Positions 17,963 through 27,098 of a stretch of 64,000 nt of DNA are shown here, one piece after another (positions within the stretch are counted from its first letter, which is position 1; every line of letters starts with the position of its first letter). Source of the DNA: CAYULW01 sp964445815 (lineage in GTDB: Bacteria; Bacteroidota; Bacteroidia; Flavobacteriales_E; Vicingaceae); NCBI GenBank assembly GCA_964445815.1, contig CAYULW010000001.1, positions 671,204 through 735,203 of the forward strand, written 5' to 3'. A model generated the notes under the pieces. It saw only the letters and a list, made by a program, of their open reading frames with translations. It was not told the origin of the DNA and did no database searches. Both the position numbers and the translations under genes were made by a program.

Positions 17963-18778
17963 ATGAAAGACCTAATAAAGACCTTAATCATTAATCTAGT
18001 AGCCATAACTGTTTTTAGCGTAAGTTTTACTGGGTGTAAGGATGATGATGAAGTAAAGCCCTCTGATGACAATAATGCGATTAAAAGCTACCAAGCAACA
18101 ATAAGAATGTCACAGTTGAGTAATGGAATGGCTGTTTCACTTAGAGCTGACACAGTAAAGCCTTTTATGAATAAAAAAGGACAGGCTTTTAACATTAGCA
18201 GGTTAAGATACTTAATATCAGATTTTACCTTCCATAGGGTTGATGGGAGTTCTTTTAAGATTGATGACTACCACTTTATAGACATAGCTGATAGTTCAAC
18301 ACAAGTTTACACTCCTATCATTAAAGTTCCTGAGGGCAATTATTCTTCTATTTCTTTTACGTTTGGATTTGATGAGAAGGATAACACCCCTGATGCTTAT
18401 TCAAATTTAAACATAATGAATTGGAATTGGCCGGCCATGCTTGGGAATGGTTATCATTATATGCAACTAGAGGGAAAGTATGACAGTTTAGGAAATGATA
18501 GGTTTTATGCAACTCATATGGGGACAGCTAGAGATATTTCAGATTCCAATAATGTGATTTATGAAAACAATCACTTTAAAGCTCAACTTGCCAAGTCAAA
18601 TATAATTGTAAATTCAGATTTTAGCTTTGAAATAGTAATGAACGTTGAGCAATGGTACGAAAATCCTTTTGAGTGGGATTTTACCATTTACAATGCTCCG
18701 ATAATGCCAATTTATGCTGCACAAAAAAGACTAAATGAAAATGGCATAACAGTATTTTCAATTCTAAAAGACGGTTAA
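17963..18778 (+). CDS. MbnP-family copper-binding lipoprotein
   Basis: A 271-residue lipoprotein: signal peptide ending in a lipobox at FTGC (Cys25), then a single MbnP domain. Recognisable blocks are FNISRLRYLISDF, VPEGNYSSISFTFG and MNWNWPAMLGNGYHYMQLEG (Trp154, Trp156). In methanotrophs MbnP binds copper through a kynurenine made from a Trp by the di-haem partner MbnH. The next gene, 10 bp downstream, encodes such a di-haem enzyme, so the pair is intact, but no methanobactin genes are present. Which Trp would be modified is not certain from sequence alone. The likely role is periplasmic or outer-membrane copper handling. Confidence 0.85.
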   Translation: MKDLIKTLIINLVAITVFSVSFTGCKDDDEVKPSDDNNAIKSYQATIRMSQLSNGMAVSLRADTVKPFMNKKGQAFNISRLRYLISDFTFHRVDGSSFKIDDYHFIDIADSSTQVYTPIIKVPEGNYSSISFTFGFDEKDNTPDAYSNLNIMNWNWPAMLGNGYHYMQLEGKYDSLGNDRFYATHMGTARDISDSNNVIYENNHFKAQLAKSNIIVNSDFSFEIVMNVEQWYENPFEWDFTIYNAPIMPIYAAQKRLNENGITVFSILKDG

Positions 18779-18788
18779 ATATATATAG

Positions 18789-19835
18789 ATGAGATCTAGC
18801 TTAATCTTTATGCTTATCATAATTCTGATACTCTCAAGTTGCCGGGATGATGATATACAAGCTCCTCCTATTAAAATTGAACCTACTGAATATAGTTTGA
18901 AAGTACCTGATCATTTCTTTTACATTACTGCTCCTATAATTCCTGAGGATAATCCTTTAACTGTTGAAGGAGTTGCATTAGGGAAAAAACTTTATTATGA
19001 AAACAGGCTATCTAAGGGAGGTCCTTTTGAAGGCTTGGCTTGTGCATCATGTCATCTACAGTCACAAAGCTTTTCTTCTAATGGCTCCCCCTTCAATCAA
19101 GTAATTCCTCACTTTAACTTAGCTTGGTCAAGTCAATTCTTATGGAATGGTAAAATTGAAGGAACTCTAGAAGATGTAATGCGATTTGAAGTTGATGACT
19201 TTTTCCAAACTGATTTATCAGGTATTAATACAGATCCAGTGTATATAAATATGTTCAAGTCAGCATTTGGTTCTGAGGCGATAGACAGCAAACATACTTC
19301 TTATGCATTAGCTCAATTTCTTAGGACATTAATTAGTGGTAACAGTAGGTATGATCAATATGTAAAATCTATTGCAGGTGTTCCATATGATGGTTCTCCT
19401 CCCTTGCTATCAGATAAGGAATTAAGAGGGATGGACATTTATTTTGATGAAAGAAAGGGAGATTGCTTTCACTGTCATGGGGGCACATGGAATCCATTGT
19501 TAACTAGCAATGATTATGTCAATAACGGGCTTGATTTAAATCCTGATTCAGGCTTAGCCGAGTATACCAAAAGAGCAACTGATGTAGGCAAATTTAAGAC
19601 ACCTTCCTTACGGAATTTAGTATTTACCGCTCCTTACATGCATGATGGTCGATTTCAAACCTTACGGGAAGTAGTCGACTTTTATGCTGATCAAGTTCAA
19701 TTTTCATCACCCAACCTCGATGGGTTTATCGCTAAACCTAGATACATGAGTCCCACTGAAAGAGAAGATCTGGTTGCTTTTCTAAAAACCATGACCGATA
19801 GTAGTTTCGTGCAAAATAGCTCATTTCGTCCTTAA
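18789..19835 (+). CDS. MbnH-like di-haem cytochrome c peroxidase family protein
   Basis: A 348-residue lipoprotein (LSSC, Cys18) with two haem c motifs, CASCH at 85-89 and CFHCH at 226-230, and the MauG/CCP landmarks VGKFKTPSLRNL and APYMHDGRFQTL. Canonical cytochrome c peroxidases detoxify H2O2; the MbnH/MauG branch instead oxidises a partner protein through a bis-Fe(IV) state. Pairing with MbnP 10 bp upstream favours the MbnH role: post-translational oxidation of a Trp in the MbnP partner. Confidence 0.88.
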   Translation: MRSSLIFMLIIILILSSCRDDDIQAPPIKIEPTEYSLKVPDHFFYITAPIIPEDNPLTVEGVALGKKLYYENRLSKGGPFEGLACASCHLQSQSFSSNGSPFNQVIPHFNLAWSSQFLWNGKIEGTLEDVMRFEVDDFFQTDLSGINTDPVYINMFKSAFGSEAIDSKHTSYALAQFLRTLISGNSRYDQYVKSIAGVPYDGSPPLLSDKELRGMDIYFDERKGDCFHCHGGTWNPLLTSNDYVNNGLDLNPDSGLAEYTKRATDVGKFKTPSLRNLVFTAPYMHDGRFQTLREVVDFYADQVQFSSPNLDGFIAKPRYMSPTEREDLVAFLKTMTDSSFVQNSSFRP

Positions 19836-20004
19836 TTGAATTTTTGAGTCTAAGCTTAGTTTTCTTTCTGTAAATCAATTAGTTAATGTAATTAGGATCA
19901 ATTTCAGAAAGTATTTATAACTAACGACAAAATTTGTCATGGAACCTTACATTGATAAATTGATAATAAGCTTTATGATTATGGTTAAGGTTTCACGTCA
20001 TAGT

Positions 20005-20021
20005 GTTCTATGATATAGAAC
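20005..20021. promoter_or_regulatory. Palindrome GTTCTAT-gat-ATAGAAC upstream of proline dehydrogenase
   Basis: A perfect seven-base inverted repeat with a three-base spacer, about 87 bp before the proline dehydrogenase start. It could be an operator or a chance palindrome in AT-rich DNA; no matching copy was noticed elsewhere in the window. Confidence 0.35.
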
Positions 20022-20099
20022 AGCATTTTAATTTTTTCCTTTCGGTTATTTTGAGTTTTGAAGCAATATATAGACTATCAATATTTGAAGTAAACTAGA

Positions 20100-21323
20100 A
20101 TGAAACTTGAGATATCCTCTTTTAATAATACAGAAGTAGCTTTTGCTAATAAGGATAATGAGGAATTGAGAAAAGCTTATCTGATTTTTAAATTGATTTC
20201 AATAGGTTGGTTAAATAAATTAATTGGTGGCCTATTAACTGCTGCTTTAAAGTTCAAACTGCCTGTCAAAGGAATAATAAAAACGACCGTTTTTAACCTT
20301 TTTTGTGGTGGAGAGACCATTAAACAGTGTGATCCTAGAGTCTTTAAGCTTTATGAGTATAAAGTTAGAACTATTCTTGATTATTCTGTTGAAGGAAAAG
20401 AAGAAGACAAGGAAATGGATCATTGCTTGCGAAATTTATTAGAAACAGTTAATAAAAGTAAAAGCAATGCTCTGTTTCCTTTTTGTGTAGTTAAATTGAC
20501 AGCACTTATACCATTTGAATTGTTGAAGAAGAGAAGCTCAAACGAAGAGTTTTCAAAAATAGAATCCAAGAATTTTGATAATGGCCTTAAGCGAATTGAT
20601 ATTTTATGCAAGAATTCGTTTGAAGCAGGTACACCCTTATTGATAGATGCTGAAGAAAGCTGGATTCAAAATGCAATTGATTCTATTGTATTGGAAATGA
20701 TGCGGTGTTATAATAAACATCAAGCCATTATTTTTAATACGGCACAATTGTATCGCTACGATCGATTAACTTACATCCATGAATTATATGAAAAGGCGGA
20801 CCAAGAAGAATTTCATATTGGATTGAAAATAGTTCGTGGTGCATACATGGAAAAGGAAAGAGCAAGAGCTAAACGATATGCTTATCCTTCTCCTATTCAT
20901 CCAAACAAGGAGGCAACTGATCGTGATTTCAATTTAGCTTTAAAGTTTTGTGTTGATCATTACGATCGGATTGCACTTTGCTGCGGCACCCATAATGAAG
21001 AAAGTACATTGTTTTTAGTTGATTTGATGAATGCTAGATCCATAGAAGCTGCTTGTCCTATTATATACTTTTCACAGTTATTGGGGATGAGCGATCACAT
21101 CAGCTTTAATCTGGCTAAGGCTGGATATAATGTAGCCAAATATGTTCCATACGGCCCTATACAGGAAGTAATGCCATACCTCATTCGCAGAGCTGAAGAA
21201 AATACTTCTGTTGCCGGACAAAGCAATAGAGAGTTAGATTTAATTAGGAAGGAATTACAGAGAAGAAAGAAAAAATCCTCACTTAATTCAATTGAACCCA
21301 TGCATCTACTTGAGCATGATTAA
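20100..21323 (+). CDS. Proline dehydrogenase
   Basis: A 407-residue FAD-dependent TIM-barrel enzyme of the monofunctional PRODH type. Conserved blocks: LKIVRGAYMEKER, TPLLIDAEESW, CCGTHNEES and YVPYGPIQEVMPYLIRRAEEN, the last holding the substrate-carboxylate arginines. It oxidises proline to pyrroline-5-carboxylate and passes electrons to quinone. No P5C dehydrogenase is adjacent; downstream, after 33 bp, is an acyltransferase. Length is normal for Bacteroidota PRODH. Confidence 0.92.
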   Translation: MKLEISSFNNTEVAFANKDNEELRKAYLIFKLISIGWLNKLIGGLLTAALKFKLPVKGIIKTTVFNLFCGGETIKQCDPRVFKLYEYKVRTILDYSVEGKEEDKEMDHCLRNLLETVNKSKSNALFPFCVVKLTALIPFELLKKRSSNEEFSKIESKNFDNGLKRIDILCKNSFEAGTPLLIDAEESWIQNAIDSIVLEMMRCYNKHQAIIFNTAQLYRYDRLTYIHELYEKADQEEFHIGLKIVRGAYMEKERARAKRYAYPSPIHPNKEATDRDFNLALKFCVDHYDRIALCCGTHNEESTLFLVDLMNARSIEAACPIIYFSQLLGMSDHISFNLAKAGYNVAKYVPYGPIQEVMPYLIRRAEENTSVAGQSNRELDLIRKELQRRKKKSSLNSIEPMHLLEHD

Positions 21324-21356
21324 GCCAATCTGGAGTATAGAAATTGCGGTTTCAGC

Positions 21357-22121
21357 ATGAGGATTTTTTGTAACACTTTTCGATTTTTTTATAAAATCTA
21401 TTTTTTACTTTATTTCTCGATATCATTATTGCTATTCTTTCCTTTTTTTAAATTTTTCTTATCTAAAGAGAGAAGATTTCCTACCGCATTTAACCTAATG
21501 AGAATTTATGCCAAGCTATGGTTGTTCTTTAGTGGAATTCAATTACGTGTTTATGGAAAAAGTAACATCATCAAAAATCAAGCTTTTATTATTTGCTCCA
21601 ATCACAGTTCCTTCCTAGATACTCCCTGTTTGTATTCAGTATTGAAGGATTACTTCATTTTTACAGGAAAGAAAGAAATAGAAAGATGGCCATTGTTTCA
21701 TATTTTCTATACCTCAGGTATGAATATACTTGTCGACAGAGATAATCAAACGGGAGCATTACTTGGTGTAAAGAAAATGATGGGAGCTTTAGATAAGGGA
21801 ATTCCACTAATGATTTTTCCTGAGGGAACCATTTCTAAGACGGCTCCAAAACTTTCAGAATTTAAGATTGGGGCTATTTCTTTAGCAATCAAGAATCAGA
21901 TTCCCATTTTACCAATTACGTTTTTAGATAATTGGAAAAGACTTCAAAGAAAAGGATTGTTTAAGGGCATGGCAGGTCCTGGAATATCAAGGATGATAAT
22001 CCATGAACCAATATCCACAAAAGGAAAGACAAAAGGTGATACGACAATACTACTTGAACAACTGTTTGATACTATTAATGCTCCATTAGATAAGATATAT
22101 AGAGAATCGATTACAACATGA
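21357..22121 (+). CDS. 1-acyl-glycerol-3-phosphate acyltransferase (PlsC family)
   Basis: A 254-residue membrane-associated acyltransferase. The HX4D catalytic motif is NHSSFLD, the glycerophosphate-binding motif is FPEGT, and an N-terminal hydrophobic helix (about 8-35) anchors it. It acylates lysophosphatidate or a related lysolipid. Its stop overlaps the start of a 59-residue membrane protein by four bases (ATGA). Confidence 0.9.
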   Translation: MRIFCNTFRFFYKIYFLLYFSISLLLFFPFFKFFLSKERRFPTAFNLMRIYAKLWLFFSGIQLRVYGKSNIIKNQAFIICSNHSSFLDTPCLYSVLKDYFIFTGKKEIERWPLFHIFYTSGMNILVDRDNQTGALLGVKKMMGALDKGIPLMIFPEGTISKTAPKLSEFKIGAISLAIKNQIPILPITFLDNWKRLQRKGLFKGMAGPGISRMIIHEPISTKGKTKGDTTILLEQLFDTINAPLDKIYRESITT

Positions 22122-22297
22122 ATTTATTTTTAATAGCCTCAACTCTTATTATTTATCCATTGTTTGGTTTAATGATCTATTTTATTCGCAATAGACTTGG
22201 AAAAGCTCAAAACATAGGCTATCTTGTATTTGTGCCTATTATCTTGAGCTTTTTAGTGGGAGTTGGTATTTTGTTTTATTCTTTACTGATTATATAA
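22118..22297 (+). CDS. Small two-helix membrane protein (59 residues)
   Basis: An ATG at 22118 within an ATGA overlap with the acyltransferase stop opens a 59-codon frame ending TAA at 22295-22297. The product is almost entirely two hydrophobic helices (about 2-23 and 34-58) joined by a basic loop RNRLGKA. Translational coupling and the clean two-helix profile support it as real. No family recognised; it may stabilise or regulate the acyltransferase. Confidence 0.6.
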   Translation: MNLFLIASTLIIYPLFGLMIYFIRNRLGKAQNIGYLVFVPIILSFLVGVGILFYSLLII

Positions 22298-22382
22298 GTG
22301 CTCATGCGTAAAAGTATTCGAGCAATTGATTGTTCGAGTCAGATTAGTTCATCATTTATAGAAACCTAGAAAAGATATTGAA

Positions 22383-22844
22383 TCAAACAGGTAGTTCAAA
22401 CCTTGTTTCCCACTTTATATCCGAGCTTTTCTTTTGCATTTTAACGTTTAAGAAGCTGTTATCTTTTTCTTTTTCTATCCAACGGTCAATTACTACACTT
22501 ACTTCCTTTTCTTTATCCTGATCCTTAATTTCATCACCTAAACGAGGTAAAAAGGGGTAATTGATTGTTATCTTCTCATCCTCTAATTGAACTAGAGTTA
22601 AAGCTGTTTCAAAAATGATTTCTTCAAACTTTTCTCCAACAATGACATCATTTATTTCTTCACTAGCTTTCTCATTTAAACCTTCTACCCATTTAAAAAA
22701 TTGCTTTGTTGATTTCAATTTTAAATCTGGACGGATGTATTCAGGAAATGGAGAGCGGATGTGTTCTTTATCTGAAAACCAAAAGTTGAACGTCTGTTCT
22801 ACCATTTCACTGCTTTCAACTGAAGTAGGATTGAGTTCTTTCAT
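22383..22844 (-). CDS. Uncharacterised 153-residue acidic protein, coupled to ScdA
   Basis: No family recognised. The protein is soluble, rich in Glu/Lys, without signal peptide, cysteines or membrane helices; the middle (about 45-90) is helical in character and the end looks beta-rich (SDIKWETRFELPV). It starts 3 bp after the ScdA stop, so it is in the same operon and presumably under the same Crp/Fnr-type box. A role in NO or Fe-S stress is inferred from position only. Confidence 0.65.
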   Translation of the reverse strand: MKELNPTSVESSEMVEQTFNFWFSDKEHIRSPFPEYIRPDLKLKSTKQFFKWVEGLNEKASEEINDVIVGEKFEEIIFETALTLVQLEDEKITINYPFLPRLGDEIKDQDKEKEVSVVIDRWIEKEKDNSFLNVKMQKKSSDIKWETRFELPV

Positions 22845-22847
22845 TTT

Positions 22848-23567
22848 TCAAGGCAATAGTTTTTTTTCTAATTGAATGGCTTTTGGGAAAAGAATATTAT
22901 TTTCCAAGTGTATGTGCATGTGTAAATCTTCTTCAAACTCTTCTAATAACTTAAAAGAAACCATGTAAGTATTGCAAGCATGGGCAGGAGGATTATAATT
23001 ATTGCTAAGATTTCTTATTTCCTTCATTTCATTTCCTGCATCATCATGCTCTTCTTCCATCATATTGATAGGATTTTCAATGCTACCAAAAGGTGGAATT
23101 GAGAGTTGTTGATTCTGTTTTTTACATTCTTCCATTTTTTTGATGTAAGGAAATAGAATCATCTCTTCTTTATGCATGTGTTGAGTTAATTCTCTCTTTA
23201 CCGATTCAAAATGAGATAAAATGGGAATTAACTCAGGATTATGCTCTCCATGTACTCGTGCCACCTTATTCAGATATTGATCTAAAGCAGGAAGTGCCTC
23301 CTGAACGTAGGCATGGTGTTTTTCTACAATATGAGTAACTAATTTGCTTAAAGACCATTTGTTATAATCTGTTTCTAAAGAATTATTTGCTTCTACAATT
23401 GTTTTTAACTCAGCGAGAATTGCTTCTTTATTGATTCCTTGCTTTTCGCAAACAGCATCAATTGTTTTGCCTCCACCACAACAAAAGTCTATTCCATATT
23501 TCTTAAAAACTTTGGCACTTCTATAATCTGAAGCGACAATTTCTCCAACATGAGCGTTTAAATCCAT
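22848..23567 (-). CDS. scdA: Di-iron Fe-S cluster repair protein (RIC/ScdA/YtfE)
   Basis: A 239-residue protein. The N-terminal ScdA_N domain has the twin-cysteine motif GIDFCCGGGKT (about 25-35), followed by a hemerythrin-like four-helix domain with the di-iron ligands in VEKHHAYV, MHKEEMILFP, MEEEHDDAG and MHIHLENNILFP. These proteins repair Fe-S clusters damaged by nitric oxide and oxidants. A perfect ATGAT-N4-ATCAT box lies 68 bp before the start, and it is divergent from the nitrate transporter genes. Confidence 0.93.
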   Translation of the reverse strand: MDLNAHVGEIVASDYRSAKVFKKYGIDFCCGGGKTIDAVCEKQGINKEAILAELKTIVEANNSLETDYNKWSLSKLVTHIVEKHHAYVQEALPALDQYLNKVARVHGEHNPELIPILSHFESVKRELTQHMHKEEMILFPYIKKMEECKKQNQQLSIPPFGSIENPINMMEEEHDDAGNEMKEIRNLSNNYNPPAHACNTYMVSFKLLEEFEEDLHMHIHLENNILFPKAIQLEKKLLP

Positions 23568-23628
23568 TTTAAATCTATTTTAAGGTTATTATATGATACA
23601 AAAGTAAAATGGATTTACATCTATATAT

Positions 23629-23642
23629 ATGATTTATATCAT
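23629..23642. promoter_or_regulatory. Crp/Fnr-type box ATGAT-TTAT-ATCAT
   Basis: Perfect palindrome arms; centre about 68 bp before scdA (minus strand). Confidence 0.75.
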
Positions 23643-23774
23643 ACAATGAATCTAAAGAGATAAAATTTCCAACTGCGGCATATTCTCTTAATTAAAATTC
23701 ATATCATGTCAAAATAATAATAAATACCATATTGTTCAGATTGAAAACTCTTTCAATCAATAATGGTCTTAAAT

Positions 23775-23788
23775 ATGATCCATCTCAT
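23775..23788. promoter_or_regulatory. Crp/Fnr-type box ATGAT-CCAT-CTCAT
   Basis: One mismatch in the right arm; centre about 71 bp before the first narK. Separate from the scdA box in the same divergent region. Confidence 0.65.
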
Positions 23789-23852
23789 TTTTTAAGATGC
23801 ATTTGTGTCTTTGCTTTGCCCTAAATATTGACTCTTATTATTAATAGTTATT

Positions 23853-25400
23853 ATGGAAAAGCTAAGGATTTTCGACTTCAAACAAGAAAGGATCAGAACC
23901 TTACACTATACGTGGATTGCCTTTTTTGTCACTTTCTACTTATGGTTTAATATGGCTCCTTTGGCAACCACCATGCTGTCATCAATTGAATGGTTAACCA
24001 AAGAACACATTAAAACATTGGCGATATGTAATGTTGCGCTTACCATACCTGCTCGTATTTTAATAGGGGCACTAACTGATAAATACGGTCCTCGAAGGGT
24101 TTTCTCTGGCCTAATGATTTTCATGTCAATTCCGGTGTTCTTTTTTGCCTTTGGAAACAACTTTACTCAATTGATGATATCAAGATTAATATTGGGCTCT
24201 ATCGGTGCAGGATTTGTCATTGGGATCAAGATGATGGCCATTTGGTTTCCAAAAGACATGATCGGTCGAGCCGAAGGCTTTTATGCCGGTTGGGGGAACT
24301 TTGGGTCTGCATGGGCAGCCATGACACTTCCATGGTTTGCAATTACTGTTTGTGAGAAATGGTTAGGCTTAGGAGCTGATGCTTGGAAATATGCTCTTGC
24401 TGCCAATGGGCTTGTTTCTTTGATTTACGGCTTCATGTATTATTTTCTGGTTAAAGACACTCCTCCTGATAAAGAGATTAAATTTTCTCAAAAAGCAGAG
24501 CCAATGAAGGTAACCTCTTATTGGGATTTGATTCAATACATTTTATGGTCATTTCCCTTGGTTGGTGCAATGGGATTATTGGCTTGGAGGTTATCGGGAA
24601 TTCAAGTGGATGGTCATGACCTTCTCTCAGAAAACGTACTTCATATAATATATGGGGTTTTAGGACTGGTTTATATAGTTCATGTAGCCAAGGTGTTGCA
24701 AACCAATTTGCCGGATTTAAAAAGAGGAATTCCTGAAATCAAGAAATATTCATGGGGGAGTGTTGCTGCACTAAACAGCACCTACTTTGCAAACTTCGGC
24801 GCAGAACTAGCTGTTGTTTCAATGCTACCCATGTTCTTTGAAACGGTATTCAAAGGATTAACAGACTCTGATGGCAACCATATTATGACGGCAACAATGG
24901 CAGGAATGGTGGCTGCCTCTTTTGCAGTTGTAAATTTAATTGCAAGACCTCTGGGAGGCTACCTTTCTGACAGAATGAAAAATAGAAAACGTACCATGTT
25001 GATCTATATGATTGGCATAACCATCGGTTTTTTTCTAATGGCGCTTATTGGGAAGTATGGACCCGTTGAGAATGGAGTACAGACCATTGTTCCAATGTTT
25101 GAAGGTGTTTGGTGGTTAGTTGTTGCGGTGATCATCACAATTTCCTGTTCCATGTTCGTTCAGGGAGCCGAAGGTGCAACATTTGCCATCATTCCAATGA
25201 TAAAAAGAGGAATGACCGGCCAAATTGCTGGAATGGCAGGAGCCTATGGCAATGTAGGTGCTGTAGTGTATTTAGTGATCTATTCTTTGGTGGATGACAA
25301 AACCTTTTTTTATATCATAGCCGGTGGCGCTGCAGTAAGTTTTCTTTATTGCCTTTTATTCTTAAAAGAACCTGAAGAAGCCTTTAAAGATGAGTATTGA
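23853..25400 (+). CDS. narK: Nitrate/nitrite transporter NarK, first copy
   Basis: A 515-residue major facilitator protein with about 12 membrane helices. Two glycine-rich nitrate signature stretches are visible: FYAGWGNFGSAWAAM and GMAGAYGNVGAVVY. The loop DKYGPRRVFSG is the MFS motif A. It is followed after 38 bp by a second NarK, as in NarK1-NarK2 pairs where one acts as proton/nitrate symporter and the other as nitrate/nitrite antiporter. Which is which was not assigned. It serves the cytoplasm-facing NarGHI encoded 19 kb on. Confidence 0.92.
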   Translation: MEKLRIFDFKQERIRTLHYTWIAFFVTFYLWFNMAPLATTMLSSIEWLTKEHIKTLAICNVALTIPARILIGALTDKYGPRRVFSGLMIFMSIPVFFFAFGNNFTQLMISRLILGSIGAGFVIGIKMMAIWFPKDMIGRAEGFYAGWGNFGSAWAAMTLPWFAITVCEKWLGLGADAWKYALAANGLVSLIYGFMYYFLVKDTPPDKEIKFSQKAEPMKVTSYWDLIQYILWSFPLVGAMGLLAWRLSGIQVDGHDLLSENVLHIIYGVLGLVYIVHVAKVLQTNLPDLKRGIPEIKKYSWGSVAALNSTYFANFGAELAVVSMLPMFFETVFKGLTDSDGNHIMTATMAGMVAASFAVVNLIARPLGGYLSDRMKNRKRTMLIYMIGITIGFFLMALIGKYGPVENGVQTIVPMFEGVWWLVVAVIITISCSMFVQGAEGATFAIIPMIKRGMTGQIAGMAGAYGNVGAVVYLVIYSLVDDKTFFYIIAGGAAVSFLYCLLFLKEPEEAFKDEY

Positions 25401-25438
25401 ACCACTGAATTTAATAAGAACAAGATAAATTTCATAAG

Positions 25439-27064
25439 ATGTCAATTAATATAAAGCACTGGGATGTCGAAGACGCTGGTTTTTGGAATTCAATAGGTAA
25501 AAAAATAGCTAACAGGAACTTATGGTGTTCCATTCCGGCTTTGTTGCTTTCCTTTTCGGTATGGATTATGTGGGGAGTGCTTATTAAATACATGAAGGAA
25601 TTTGGCTTTTCATTTGGCATGACGGAAGGACTTGTATCAGGTTCCGACAAATACATAGCTACTCTAAAAGAGATAAATAACTTATACTATACCTTGCCTG
25701 CTATTGCTGGTTTAGCCGGAGCTACACTTAGACTACCTAATTCTTTCTTGATCTCATTAGGAGGGGGGAGAAACGTGATTTTCACAACAACTGCCTTGCT
25801 ACTAATTCCTGCTATAGGAACAGGAATTGCTTTGAGTAACATCAATACCCCCTATTTATTTTTTGCTTCCATGGCTTTACTCTCGGGGTTTGGAGGAGGA
25901 AATTTTGCTTCCTCTATGAGCAACATTAGCTTCTTCTTTCCCAAAAAAGTTCAGGGCTATTCGTTGGGTATGAACGCCGGCTTAGGAAATTTGGGTGTAG
26001 GGATCATGCAGAAGTTAATTCCAATTGTAGTAACCATTTCTATTTTTGGAGGCACTGCCGGTTCTATTGCCACGGCTAAGGGAGCCACTTTCGAAGGCCT
26101 TCAAAATGCAGCATGGGTTTGGGTTCCTTTGATCTTTCTGGCTACTCTCGCTGCTTTTTTGGGGATGAACAATGTTTCAACAGGTACCCCATCTTTACCT
26201 AATACTGCAAAAGGTGTTTCAAAGACGATTTATATGGTTGTCTTAGGACTGATTGCAGCTGCAATTGGTGCTTGGCTTCTAATCGGTTTGCCATGGGGTG
26301 ATTGGAATATGAAAAATGCTGCAATGTGGATCGTTCTTCCTGCAGTGGTTATCCTATCGGTTGTTTTTATGAAACATGCTACCCCCGGTGAAATTAAAAG
26401 CAATCTTAAAAAACAGTTTTCCATATTAGGCGATAAGCACAATTGGATCATGACCATCATTTATACCATGACTTTCGGTTCCTTCATTGGGTATTCAATG
26501 GTATTTCCAAAATTAGCTCAAGATATTTTTGTTTATTCCAATCCGGCAGATCCTGAATGGGTCAATCCAAATGCTCCCAACATTATGTTGTGGGCATTTC
26601 TTGGCCCTGTTATTGGGGCCTTGGTTCGACCGGTTGGGGGTATTCTTTCTGATAAAGTGAATAGTGGTTCTAGAGTAACCGCTTGGAGTACTGTTTTTCA
26701 GATTATAGCAGCATTAGCTGTAGCTTATTTTGTGCTTCAAGCTAAGGAGGCTTCTTCTCCTGAGTTGTACTGGTGGCCTTTTTTTGCCTGCTTTATGGTT
26801 TTGTTTCTGACCACAGGAATTGGAAATGGTTCTACTTTCAGGAGCATTCCTTATATTTTTTCCAAAGAAAAAGCCGGTCCTGTTCTGGGCTGGACATCAG
26901 CAATAGCTGCATACGGAGCATTTATTATTCCTAAGGTATTTGGTCAGCAGGTGAAAGCTGGTCATGCTGAATATGCCCTCTACGGCTTTGCCGTGTACTA
27001 CATCATTTGCCTCATCTTGAACTGGTGGTATTACGACAGAAAGGGTTCAAGTATTAAGTGTTAG
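25439..27064 (+). CDS. narK: Nitrate/nitrite transporter NarK, second copy
   Basis: A 541-residue MFS protein, diverged from the upstream NarK but with the same signatures (GMNAGLGNLGVGIMQK and a second Gly-rich stretch near GWTSAIAAYGAFIIPK). Extra residues around 255-300 make an additional hydrophobic segment. Same operon, 38 bp after the first copy and 34 bp before the porin, giving an outer- plus inner-membrane uptake set under one Crp/Fnr-type box. Confidence 0.92.
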   Translation: MSINIKHWDVEDAGFWNSIGKKIANRNLWCSIPALLLSFSVWIMWGVLIKYMKEFGFSFGMTEGLVSGSDKYIATLKEINNLYYTLPAIAGLAGATLRLPNSFLISLGGGRNVIFTTTALLLIPAIGTGIALSNINTPYLFFASMALLSGFGGGNFASSMSNISFFFPKKVQGYSLGMNAGLGNLGVGIMQKLIPIVVTISIFGGTAGSIATAKGATFEGLQNAAWVWVPLIFLATLAAFLGMNNVSTGTPSLPNTAKGVSKTIYMVVLGLIAAAIGAWLLIGLPWGDWNMKNAAMWIVLPAVVILSVVFMKHATPGEIKSNLKKQFSILGDKHNWIMTIIYTMTFGSFIGYSMVFPKLAQDIFVYSNPADPEWVNPNAPNIMLWAFLGPVIGALVRPVGGILSDKVNSGSRVTAWSTVFQIIAALAVAYFVLQAKEASSPELYWWPFFACFMVLFLTTGIGNGSTFRSIPYIFSKEKAGPVLGWTSAIAAYGAFIIPKVFGQQVKAGHAEYALYGFAVYYIICLILNWWYYDRKGSSIKC

Positions 27065-27098
27065 ATAATCCACATCGATAATAAAAAAGAAATATGTT

